NCBI GenBank assembly: GCA_000497125.2
Contig: CM035316.1
Span: forward strand, 820,001-884,000
Direction: 5' to 3'
DNA length: 64,000 bases
Source of the DNA: Spironucleus salmonicida
Lineage: Eukaryota > Fornicata > Diplomonadida > Hexamitidae
Shown here: positions 42,158 through 50,947 of the stretch, piece by piece
How positions within the stretch are numbered: position 1 is the first letter of the stretch
How the letters are laid out: every line of letters begins with the position of its first letter
The notes under the pieces: model-generated
Told to the model about the DNA's origin: nothing
The model's database searches: none
Seen by the model: only the letters and a program-made list of their open reading frames with translations
Program-made: the position numbers and the translations under genes

Positions 42158-42649
42158 ATGGAACTCACAAACTGCCTGCTGCGACGCGGCGCCTCCACCG
42201 GTCCGTGCTCCGTCCGGATCTGCGGCAGCTTCGCCAGGCTCACCGCGCCAAACTTCTAGCAGACCCTCGCGATAGACTGCGGCATCGACACCAGGCACCA
42301 GGGCCGGTTCACGGAGTTCCACGACGCGAAGTCCGGCATGACGCTCCTGGTGGGGACCGAGCACATCCCTCTGGAGCGGCAGCTAACCGAGCTGTGGGTC
42401 TCCCTCCGGGGCGCTGGCGAGTACCCCAGTGAGCCTCGCATTCCTTTTCCCTTACCATCGCATTGTATATAATACCCACGATTCTTACATAGTCCAAACA
42501 AAACCCACCCGCAGAATGCAGGCCTGGTTCACGGCGAAGACGGTACTGCAGTACGTGGTGGCGGTGACCACCGTGCTCCTACCGGTCGAGCTCGTAGCGA
42601 ATCGCGTGATGGAGAGGAAGCTGCGCGCGGGGCATTCAGGTTGAAGTGA
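42158..42649 (+). CDS. hypothetical protein, copy 2 (163 aa)
   Basis: Starts MELTNCLLRRGAST; residues 1-90 are GC-rich and coding-like (LAIDCGIDTRHQGRF, TLLVGTEHIPLERQL). After about residue 90 (EYPSEP) the frame runs through an AT-richer stretch and then out of phase with the better-looking ORF at 42516-42644. If 42420-42514 (GTACCC...CCGCAG) were removed, the first 88 residues would fuse in frame to that membrane segment, giving a tail-anchored protein. Either two overlapping genes or one spliced gene. Confidence 0.55.
42516..42644 (+). CDS. small single-pass membrane protein, 42 aa
   Basis: MQAWFTAKTVLQYVV... with one hydrophobic helix ending before a basic tail (RVMERKLRAGHSG). Almost all third codon positions are G or C, supporting this frame over the overlapping one. 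Preceded by TATATAATA at 42465-42475 and CCGCAG at the start. Convergent with the cathepsin, 48 bp between stops. Confidence 0.5.
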   Translation: MQAWFTAKTVLQYVVAVTTVLLPVELVANRVMERKLRAGHSG

Positions 42650-42692
42650 GCTTTAACATATAGGTAATACAGTAATGCGTTCACGCAGAGGG

Positions 42693-44294
42693 TCATCCTG
42701 TGACACCCTCGCTCCAGTTGATCTCCTGCACCTGCGCGCCAGACAGGTTCTCGTACAGCGCCACCTTGATCTTCTTCGGCGGCGGGCAGCAGAGGCACTT
42801 GCAGACGAAGCTCATGATGACCATGAAGAAGACGCAGACAATGCCGGCCAGGATCCAGACGGAGTTGGAAATCTTCCCCTCTAGGAACTACGGTTTGCCG
42901 TCTGTATCCACGCTGTCCAGGCCGTTCATGCCCCAGCGCACCTCGGGGAAGAGGTCGTACACGTACTTGTTGTGCCCTTGCTTGTAGAGTTCCGACTGGT
43001 TGTAGGGAATGTCAAGTGGCTCCTTAGTGGCATTGTACTTCGAGAACCTGGGCAAAACGGCAACCGCGTCGTACTCGTTGCATAGCGCGTTGGACCCGAT
43101 CTCCACGTAGAAGGAGCCACCGACGCCCCACTGGGTCCCCCACGAGTTCATCAGCACCCACACCTCGGTGCCCTTCACGGTTCCGTAGCCGATGAAGGTG
43201 ACCTGGTGGTTGGACTGCTGGTAGGATGACTTGGGGCAGGGGTTAGTAATATTCGTGAGGATGCCGCCCCTGTACTGGGAGTAGCTGAGCGCCTCGGCCC
43301 CCTCGAACGGGACCAGCTGGCGCCCCGAGACGGCTATACCCCTCGCCAGGAAGGACTTGAGGTACTTGATTTGAGTAGCATCAGTAGTTTACATGCCAGA
43401 CGCCCGCAACTTTATCTAAATCAGCGACTGGGAGCAGTTGAAACCCGTATCGTCGTTCAGCCAGAATACCGGATTCAGCCAATGCTTTTCGTTGAACGCA
43501 GATGGATTCTGCTTTGCAGTGTCAGGTTTGATGATAGGTGGTGCCGAGTCAGAGTCGAAAATCGAAACGTAAGGGGCATCCTCCTCGTAGTTCAGGGACG
43601 AAACCTTGTAGTCGGCGATGTCCTGCGCTGCATACTAATAGTTACCGCCTGCACAGAACAGATTCTGCCCGTACGAGTTGTTCATGATGTACTCGACAGA
43701 AAATACCAAATCGATGTTCGTCTGGTTTTCGAGCGAAGTCCCTGCGTGTATTTCCCTATAGTAGGTAATATCGTGCATGAACAGAGAGTGCATCACGAAC
43801 CTCGTGGCCTAAGCCCAGCAGGACCCGCAAGTCCCCTGGTCGATAGACCTCATGGTGAGCCCGTCCTTCCGCAGGTCTACAGACTGCGGCAAGTTAGCTC
43901 CAGAAAACACGTTAGTCGTGATAAAAGCGTCATCTAACGTCACATACTTGATGCTGGAAGCCGTAGAATCCGAGCAAATCGCTTTGACGATTTCTAGAGA
44001 TTTTCTGTTGTACGTTTCAAGTTTCGCATCTGCCGGATCCACAGCAGCCGCGGTGTAGCTGACCAGCTCTTCCGGGAGGTTTGGAGCCATATAGCCTGTC
44101 GCCGGTGCGTGCAGGCGGTCCGAAAACTGGGAAATGTAGAGCTTCCGGGAGGGGTGCGCCTTGATTACTTGCAGATTCGCGCAGAAATATTTCTGCGCCT
44201 GGTCTTCTAGCTCTTTAGTTTCGTAGCTCTTCGAATACTGGTGCTTGAATGCCTTGAACTTTGCATTGCAGTTAAATGCTAGGAGCAGCAGCAT
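42693..44294 (-). CDS. papain-like cysteine protease with C-terminal membrane anchor
   Basis: 533 residues. A short signal-like N-terminus (MLLLLAFNCNA), an I29-type propeptide (FKAFKHQYSKSYETKE), then the C1A domain: Gln and catalytic Cys in DQGTCGSCWA (Cys159), His in SNHQVTFIGYG and Asn in LMNSWGTQWG. After the protease domain comes a transmembrane helix (SVWILAGIVCVFFMVIM) and a Cys-rich cytosolic tail. TAA/TAG read as Gln at five sites, including directly after GSCWA. Membrane-anchored cathepsins are known in diplomonads and act in endo-lysosomal compartments. The frame is also open upstream to an ATG at 44591, but an AT-rich promoter-like stretch favours 44294. Confidence 0.9.
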
Positions 44295-44647
44295 TTTATA
44301 ATAAATATAGATATTATAATATATTATATTAAATAGTAGTAAGACATCTTTATAATCAGTTTTTTCAGTTTTATCAATACTAATATATAATAGTATAAAA
44401 TAGAGTAATTCAAATAAATAAAAACCTGATAAAATATTGAGCGAAGATAACTGAGATATATGCAGCAAACTGAAATTTCTAATAACTTCATAGGCGCAAA
44501 ACTCGCGAATCTAGTCCGACTTGGAAGTCATCTGGCCGCCTAAAATTCTAATCAAAGTGTACGGATGTGCAGTTTGACGAAGATTTGGCATTCTGAAACA
44601 CCGTCCAACTGGTTTACTCAAATCGAAAATTGTGTCATGTAAAAACA

Positions 44648-44708
<61 letters not shown>

Positions 44709-44727
44709 AAATGTAGAAGTAATTTAA
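44295..44727. other. spacer with a coding-like relic and TA microsatellite
   Basis: 44470-44595 is GC-richer and, on the minus strand, reads HPYTLIRILGGQMTSK in frame with the cathepsin; possibly a relic or an upstream extension. The rest is AT-rich. Confidence 0.4.
44653..44703. repeat. (TA)n microsatellite
   Basis: About 25 uninterrupted TA units just downstream of uL11; a likely site of length variation. Confidence 0.95.
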
Positions 44728-45267
44728 TCAAGCAAGCTGGTCAACGGGAGCGTCATACTGAGGGACATCGACTTCACCGTCCTGGATCTTTTCGATTAAG
44801 TCGTGAGGGTGCATAACAGAGTTGTTATAGTTGACATTGCAACCGATAGAGTGGCAAGTACCAAGGATTTCACGAACGGTACCGGAAAGCTCCTGAGAGT
44901 AAGACTTGAAACGGAGCTGCTTGGCAATATCGATGATGGACTCAAAAGGTATAGTACCTTCATGAGTATGAGCGGTACCCTTAGGCTCGCTACGAGGTCC
45001 TTCCTTAAGAGCCTTGATGATCAAGGTAGAAGAAGAGGGGAGGATGAAAACGGTGGGCTGTCTCTGCTTAGAATGGAGTCTAATAGAAACTTTGATACCT
45101 TTATAGCCCTGAGCAGCTGTTTCTTGCATGATTTTATCACCAACCATCTTAGGGTTAAGACCGTAAGGACCTACCTTAGGGGCGATGGATTAGGCGGGAA
45201 GTGCAACACCACCCTTAACACGGAGGTATAAATCAAATTCACCATTGGGATCGACTTTAGGAGGCAT
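44728..45267 (-). CDS. RPL12: 60S ribosomal protein uL11 (L12)
   Basis: 179 residues with uL11 features: MPPKVDPNGEFDLYLRV, VGPYGLNPKMVGDKI, GIKVSIRLHSKQRQPTV and the C-terminal VREILGTCHSIGCNV. A TAA codon lies within PAQSIAPKVG where the family is conserved, forcing the Gln reading. uL11 forms part of the GTPase-associated stalk base. Stop TGA. The CACTCCAC element precedes the ATG. Confidence 0.95.
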
Positions 45268-45273
45268 TCTCGG

Positions 45274-45287
45274 CGTGGAGTGGAAAT
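45274..45287 (-). promoter_or_regulatory. TTTCCACTCCACG element before uL11
   Basis: Lies 6 bp upstream of the uL11 start; matches the element before eS12. Confidence 0.6.
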
Positions 45288-45515
45288 AGCAAAGTGAAAT
45301 GAAAGAAATTAATATATAATTATATATAATAATGTGGATATACTAGAATTCTATAAAAATTTGTTTTTAAACGTTAGAAAATAAAAGGATAATATATATG
45401 ACACCTAAAATGCAGTTATTTAAAATTGCACTGTACTTGATACGGTTTTCAGTAATAATATAAATAAGCAAATAAAATATTGTAAATATAAAAATAAAAT
45501 AATTTTTCTCACAAT

Positions 45516-45641
45516 TCACACACCAATATCATCATTAGAGTCAAAAAATCTAAACCTAGGGTCTGAAAATATGCATAACTTAGTTTCCATTTGATGTTAA
45601 AGTTCCTCATATGATTCGATTACGATCGAGTCGTATTCCAT
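45516..45641 (-). CDS. small acidic protein, 41 aa
   Basis: MEYDSIVIESYEELQHQ to FFDSNDDIGV then TGA; one TAA read as Gln. Clear ATG in an AT-rich setting with balanced codon use, but too short to be sure. Confidence 0.4.
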
Positions 45642-45950
45642 TATAAAATTGAAAGGAAGGTGGGAAAGTAAAAATATGTAGCTTTAATTAGTATAATAAT
45701 ATAATAAATTATATTTTTATATTAATTATATAGTTATTATATAATTATTTCCAGATTATAAAAATACAATTTATAAAGTATAGAATCCAAGACTAAACTT
45801 AGAAATATAATATATTTTAAATATGTATTTACAAATTTTGCATTAGTTTAAGTTTTGAAGTGCAAAATTAATTTATACTATCTATATAATAAAATATATT
45901 AATAAAGAACTAAGCCATTCTGTAAATAAAATAAATATGAAGTATAACCA
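45642..45950. other. AT-rich spacer
   Basis: Nothing recognised. Confidence 0.5.
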
Positions 45951-46355
45951 TCATTTCTTGCCACCGAGTTAAACATTCATCTTACCACCTAGGGTAAGTT
46001 GGATTATTCCTACTACAACACCGATAATGCCAACGATTGTCTCAAAGCACCCAAATCCGCTACCTCTACAAAAACCAGTAAAAGTGAATCCACCTAGGAA
46101 GAAGCAAGCTAAGATTATTATCATAACTGCTGCACCTGGTCCAACTAAAAACTTAAAATAAGGTGCTAATGCACCAATAGGTGGAGTCAATATGATAAAT
46201 AACGAGATTACTACAATTAAGATGATTCTGAATGCACGACTCATGTCACCACCACTACCAATACTACCAACACCAGCATTATCAACACCACCCCATATGG
46301 AGACAACCATATAAAGTATGGCGATAATCATATCGATAATCCACCAGAGATCCAT
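45951..46355 (-). CDS. four-pass membrane protein, COPI-associated-like
   Basis: 134 residues, four hydrophobic segments (MDLWWIIDMIIAILYM at the N-terminus; AFRIILIVVISLFIIL; KFLVGPGAAVMIIILA; FETIVGIIGVVVGII). The arrangement with a conserved Arg before TM2 and a Gly-rich third segment resembles the COPI-associated/TVP15 family of Golgi membrane proteins. The last residues need a TAA read as Gln (NVQLGGKK). Head-to-head with a second such gene at 46618. Assignment moderate. Confidence 0.6.
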
Positions 46356-46617
46356 TTTACGGAATGGCTAAAAATAAATTATAAATTACTCATATTATTA
46401 CGACTTTTTAATTTTAACAGTAAAATATATTTTTACAATAGAGCCTTTATAGGTGAAAATTTCATAATTTTAGCATGTTATTTTACTGTTTTTTAGTAAG
46501 AAAAATCTTTATTTATATATATAATATAAAAATATTTATATTAACTATAAATAGTTTAATTCTATAGTTAACCTTATGATGTAATATCTATATAATATAA
46601 TTGCCATTTTACTTAAA

Positions 46618-47013
46618 ATGGTTAGTGCTCCCGATGTTTTCAATATTATCACAGCTATCGTATGTATCTTCTTAGCTTGCATTATTTTCTTCCTTTCAAT
46701 TATTAAGTATATAGCTAAGGTCATTGTTGATCTATTCTTTTTAATATCAGTTATCCTCATTGCCGTTGTCCCATTTTGGAATAATGGTATGTTTGGTATA
46801 CTTAATAATCCAATTGGAAGACCTTTATATCTATTTATCATGTGTGGTTCTCTAATGGCTGACCTAGATAAATTTGATGGTATTTGCAATAATGGTGGGG
46901 ATACATGTGCTTATCAGGTATCCATGGCTATTGGTTTCTTCTATGCCGTTCTTTTACTCATTGTAAACATTATATTCATGGCTTTGAAACAGGAAGATGT
47001 TGCTAAATCTTGA
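46618..47013 (+). CDS. four-pass membrane protein, COPI-associated-like
   Basis: 131 residues with four hydrophobic segments: DVFNIITAIVCIFLACII, VIVDLFFLISVILIAVV, GRPLYLFIMCGSLMADL and GFFYAVLLLIVNIIF. The GRPLYLF motif between segments 2 and 3 is typical of TVP15/COPI-associated proteins. Two cysteines flank the loop before TM4. Diverged neighbour of the gene at 45951-46355, 262 bp between starts, so an old inverted duplication is likely. No reassigned codons. Probably Golgi or endosomal. Confidence 0.65.
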   Translation: MVSAPDVFNIITAIVCIFLACIIFFLSIIKYIAKVIVDLFFLISVILIAVVPFWNNGMFGILNNPIGRPLYLFIMCGSLMADLDKFDGICNNGGDTCAYQVSMAIGFFYAVLLLIVNIIFMALKQEDVAKS

Positions 47014-47153
47014 AAGTGACTGTTAAAGCATTTTATTTTCTCTATGCGGAACTCGAGTTTATCATCATATATGATATTATCAATTAAGCTACATCTCTAC
47101 TATACGCTGCAAAGATCAGTTAAACATTGAAAAAATATTTTATTCAAATTAAT

Positions 47154-47528
47154 ATGAATGTCCATATTATCGTTTATTATAAATTACGTTACTATTAATA
47201 CTCCATCACTTACGTTATTATTTTTACTAGTTTATGGGCAATCTTTATCGAGCACTTTTCGGCTTCGACAGATGCTCAGAAAGTTATTTTTACTACTATA
47301 CAGATGTAGACTTTTTTGGAAGTTCTCGCTATTAGATTTAACTTTATTTCCCTACAAATAAAGATTCTATTTGATGTATAACCGAAAGATCAGTCTCAAC
47401 TTAGTTGTAATTTATATTGTGAACCACAATTTTGGAAGGGAAATCAAAATTTAAGCACTAATTTATATATATAATATCTGTTTCAGATATTAATTATTTT
47501 TCTTTTTCTAAGATTTCTTTTCTAGTGA
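47154..47528 (+). CDS. possible membrane protein, decaying, 124 aa
   Basis: Starts MNVHIIVYYKLRYYQYS; two hydrophobic segments around FTSLWAIFIEHFSAS and TTIQMQTFLEVLAIR are coding-like, later residues less so. Another coding-like hydrophobic frame without a start (KSIVVLPYSIYGLAYN) lies at 47533-47747, so the two may be parts of one broken gene. A weak likeness to 3-hydroxyacyl-CoA dehydratases (TFLEVLAI) is not enough to name it. Confidence 0.4.
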
Positions 47529-48006
47529 CAGGCCCATGAAATAACTGCGAATTGAACTATTTACTTTTAGAGACGAATAAAACGGGTTAGGCTGAAATTT
47601 CAAAATCAATTGTTGTGCTTCCCTATTCAATATATGGTCTAGCTTATAATTTACTATTTTTATGCTCCTCCTTTTGGTTGAAAATCATTCTTTTAACATC
47701 TATGGGGTTTTGTTAAATTTTAACACTTTATTGTTTTCTTTTGAGATCAATTTGAGGTTCAAACTGAGAAAATTTCATATCAGAAAGCTTTAACACCTAG
47801 CTACCAGTTCTCAACAACGAATCTTTTTTCATTTTATTCTTTATTTTAATTTTATATAATAATCCAAAATATTTTATAAATTTTTAATTATTGATGAAAA
47901 ATAGTTGTGAAACACTGCGTATCTAGGCTTAAAGAAAAAGTTAACACATAAAACTTGAATATAAGACAGATGTGGAGCCTTAATATAATTCCAGTTGAAT
48001 AATATA
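47529..48006. other. spacer with gene relic
   Basis: Contains the 47533-47747 start-less membrane-protein-like frame noted above; otherwise AT-rich. Confidence 0.4.
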
Positions 48007-48306
48007 TCACTACTGCTCTAGCGATGTATAAACCTTAGAGCCTTGGTTCATAACGGTGTAGCTCACGCTATTGTCCTCTACTGCCAGAGTTTACTCGATT
48101 TTGATAGCTGCTGAAATTTTTTGCTGCTTATCCACGTAAATAATACAGTCTTCCCGATGCAGCTGTGAAATTTTTGGGGAAGACATATTGATCTTGTATT
48201 TCTAGTCTGGCGCCAGTATTTGCAGCTAATCGTTCAGAATCTGAAACTTGCACTCCTGCTTTGTCTTCCTAAACCACTTTTACGTCGTGAGCTCGCAGGT
48301 GGACAT
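48007..48306 (-). CDS. hypothetical protein, 99 aa
   Basis: Starts MSTCELTTQKWFRKTKQ and ends KVYTSLEQQ at TGA; about eight TAA/TAG codons read as Gln. Alternating hydrophobic pattern suggests a beta-rich fold (DCIIYVDKQQKISAA, SVSYTVMNQGSKVY). Divergent from DJ-1 at 48417. Not recognised. Confidence 0.6.
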
Positions 48307-48416
48307 TTACGGAAACAAAAAATTGCATCCTAAAAATTATACAATAAAATCAAAAAATTATTAAAATAATAATTTAATATAACTATATAATATTAACTAT
48401 TTTGACTAAATCCAAA

Positions 48417-48938
48417 ATGTCAGTTTTGGTCTATGCGTACCCCCGCTGCGAGGACATCGAGCTAGTAGCCAGCGTTGACACGCTGCGCAGATGCGGCGCC
48501 AAGGTTACCGTCTACGCGGAAACGTCCCCAATTCTTTGCGCGCACGGCACGCAAATCGTCCCCGACACGACGACGCTCCCAAGCGGCGAAATGGACGCCA
48601 TTTTGCTTCCAGGGGGCGCCGGATGCGCCGAATTCGCCAAAAACGCGAAAGCTGCAGCCGTTTTCGAGGCCTTCAAAGCCCAAAAAAAGCTCATTTTTGC
48701 GATTTGCGCGGCGCCGGGAACGCTGGTGCGCTGGGGAATTTTGTCTGGAGAAACCGTTTGCGGCTACCCCGGCTGCGAGGCGGAGGGCGCAAAATTCACT
48801 GACGAGCGCGTCGTCGCCGGGGCGTTTTTCGTGACCGCGCGGGGCCCCGGAGTCGCCATCGAATTCGGGCTCGCCTGCGCCCAGAAACTTGGGTTGGACG
48901 CCGCAAAAATTGGCGCGCAAATGCTCGTTAAATAGTGA
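48417..48938 (+). CDS. DJ-1/PfpI family protein
   Basis: 173 residues in the DJ-1 size range. The start MSVLVYAYPRCEDIELV carries the conserved Glu after the first strand; ILLPGGAGCAEF is the PGG turn and FAICAAPGTLVRWGIL the nucleophile elbow with the reactive cysteine. C-terminal ARGPGVAIEFGLACAQKL fits the family. DJ-1 proteins are redox-sensitive and some act on glyoxal adducts. The frame reads TAG as a final Gln before TGA. Strongly GC-rich in an AT-rich neighbourhood. Confidence 0.88.
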
Positions 48939-49087
48939 GCAGAACGCCCGTTTTGATTTGTTTTTTCGAGAAACTGGGATTGAAAAATTCGTATTTAAAT
49001 CATATATTATTGATATATAAAATTCCCTTCCAAATCGAAAAAACTCAATACACCTTTATTATACAATATATATCATTATATTTTTAA

Positions 49088-49387
49088 ATGCTGCCAAAGC
49101 TGCTGCCGAAGCCGATCTACCGGTCGACATCGCCGCCCCCGAAGCGGCACGTCCTGGCGATCCTGCCGCCCATCAGATCCACGTCCGTTCAGGTGCAGAA
49201 GCAGCTCGAGCAGACCGCAGATTTCGGCGAGCTGCGGAATTTCATAATGCGCGAAAGGAAGACGTTTGGCGCAATTTCGAGCAAAATCGACGTCCTGGGT
49301 TACAAATGCAGCGATTTGCTGAACAAATTGGCGTTTCTGATCAAGGAAATGAAGCGGGAAAAGATGGCCCTGAGGCCGCGCAGATGA
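49088..49387 (+). CDS. hypothetical basic protein, 99 aa
   Basis: Starts MLPKLLPKPIYRSTSPPPKR, Pro-rich basic N-terminus, then a helical region (LRNFIMRERKTFGAI, KLAFLIKEMKREKMA). TGA stop; convergent with the next gene, 13 bp apart. Not recognised. Confidence 0.6.
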   Translation: MLPKLLPKPIYRSTSPPPKRHVLAILPPIRSTSVQVQKQLEQTADFGELRNFIMRERKTFGAISSKIDVLGYKCSDLLNKLAFLIKEMKREKMALRPRR

Positions 49388-49400
49388 GCATTTAGTGAAG

Positions 49401-49697
49401 TCACTCTTTCAGCACTTAGCCCTCCTGGTAGCTGAAGTACATAATTTCGTGGAAGGGAACGGCTATAAGGCCGTCGCACTCCTCGGGGAGCTGCCTTATG
49501 ATGTCCACGTCCTGGTTGATTATTTTTATGTTCGGGAACGACGACAGGGCGTAGTTTTCGTACGACTTAAAGTCGCCCGTTATGTTCTCGATGTACCTGA
49601 ACAGCTGCGCTGGCGTCTTGTCCTGGATAATCGTCTGCGAAATGATGAACTTGATCCCGTCTATGTGAATGAAAATTATCGCATGATCAGAGTTCAT
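49401..49697 (-). CDS. hypothetical protein, 98 aa
   Basis: Starts MNSDHAIIFIHIDGIKF and ends FSYQEGQVLKE at TGA, with one TAA read as Gln. Alpha/beta-looking small protein. A start further upstream (49778) would add an AT-rich segment without merit. Not recognised. Confidence 0.6.
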
Positions 49698-49860
49698 TTT
49701 TAAGGGAAGGGATAATAATACTTGATTATTATATAATAATATTAATTTATCGTAGATTATCAAAATTGAGAATTCCAAAATTATAGAGATAATTAAAATT
49801 ATTTAAAAATAATATATAGAAACATTTTTTTATTTTTTTATTCTTATATGATATTATTAT

Positions 49861-50280
49861 ATGAAAAATAGCCAGATATCTGATCTCCAAATGATCAAAC
49901 TGACTCCGGACGAGCAGAACCTGCTGATCCAGCTCACACAGGCCTATGAGAAGAACAGAATCAACTGGCAGTAGGTTGTAGCGTATTTTCCGGCGTAGAA
50001 CATGAAGGACCTCTCGATTTTTTACCATTCGATTATCAAAACCAAATCGGTGCAGCCAGTGGAGAAAGTGCACTGGAACTGCTGCAAAGACAAGGAGCTT
50101 ATGGTGTACGTTCAGCAGTATGGGAAGAGCTGGAAGCAAATTGGCGATTTGATGAAAATCCACTTCGTCCAGGCCAAGAACAGGTACTACGTCATCAACA
50201 AGAAGATGCTGGGCGAGGGGCAGCTGAAACCGCAGCAGATCAGCATAAATTTGAATTTCAACGTTTTCAACGTGAAGTGA
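49861..50280 (+). CDS. two-repeat Myb/SANT protein, 139 aa
   Basis: Residues 13-60 (KLTPDEQNLLIQLTQ ... INWQQVVAYFP) and 73-118 (VHWNCCKDKELMVYV, YGKSWKQIGDLM, AKNRYYVINKK) each show the spaced tryptophans and three-helix pattern of Myb repeats. TAG codons at WQQVV and PAQNM read as Gln. Likely a nuclear transcription factor; diplomonads use R2R3-type Myb proteins in stage-specific control. Stop TGA. Confidence 0.75.
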
Positions 50281-50947
50281 TTTTTCTGATAACAGCTATA
50301 TTAATATATAATAATGCTAATATATGGTAAAAATTTCCCTCCAAATGATCACTTTCGTGTACCGCGTATACGGTGGTTCCAAAGCGGGGTAGCCGGAAAT
50401 TACTTGAAAATTGGGTTGTTAGGTTTCGATATAGATGTTTTTAGCTCTTTTACTGCTTGAATAGACAGCTTATGTTGATAATATCCTGGCTAGTGATGGG
50501 AAGGCTGCGGTGGCATTTGGATGAGAATTAAAATAAGCGATAGCTGCAAATTTTTGTGATTTAGTAAGCTTAAAATTCAGCTCGTATGCAATTTCCGCTG
50601 TGTAGTGTATATGCTTAGTTTCGGTCGATATCGGCCCGTGTGAAGAGACTTAATTGGCGTATTATATGCGTTAAAATTAAAGTAAAAGAATATAATACTA
50701 CAAGATAGGCGAATGTGCAGCATTTTGAGTTGTTATGTTGTCGCCCTACTGAGAATACGTAGATATGGATCAGAAAAGCATAAAAAATATTATTTAGTTT
50801 CATAGATGGTTAAGCTTAATACTGTCTGATATACCACAATAATGTATAGCTAAGGTTTTTAGCAAGTTGTCCGTCTAGAGATATTTTTAGTATCAGATCA
50901 AAATTGGCATGTAATGAACTAAAGGTGTAAATATAATAGAGAGAAAA
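50281..50947. pseudogene. decayed gene remnant, strand unresolved
   Basis: Both strands look protein-like. Plus strand begins MITFVYRVYGGSKAG but meets TGA after 20 codons and three more later; minus strand has YTAEIAYELNFKLTKS and YFNSHPNATAAFPSL without an ATG or a sensible end. Best read as a broken gene. Confidence 0.4.

Larger units (their letters stand above)
41968..43547 (+). repeat. segmental duplication C, copy 2 (inverted)
   Basis: Inverted match to 21919-23498. This copy lies inside an intact cathepsin gene, so it is the likely source. Confidence 0.95.

Noticed and set aside
41968-42432. Open frame overlapping tRNA-Phe (AQMVERQTEVLS...)
   Set aside because: It is the tRNA gene read as protein plus out-of-phase sequence.
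20472-43547. Transposon-mediated movement of blocks A, B and C
   Set aside because: No transposase, terminal inverted repeats or target-site duplications seen at the edges; edges differ for each block.
44295-44591. N-terminal extension of the cathepsin to ATG 44591
   Set aside because: Would add about 99 residues of AT-driven sequence before a proper signal-like start; the start at 44294 matches the protease architecture.
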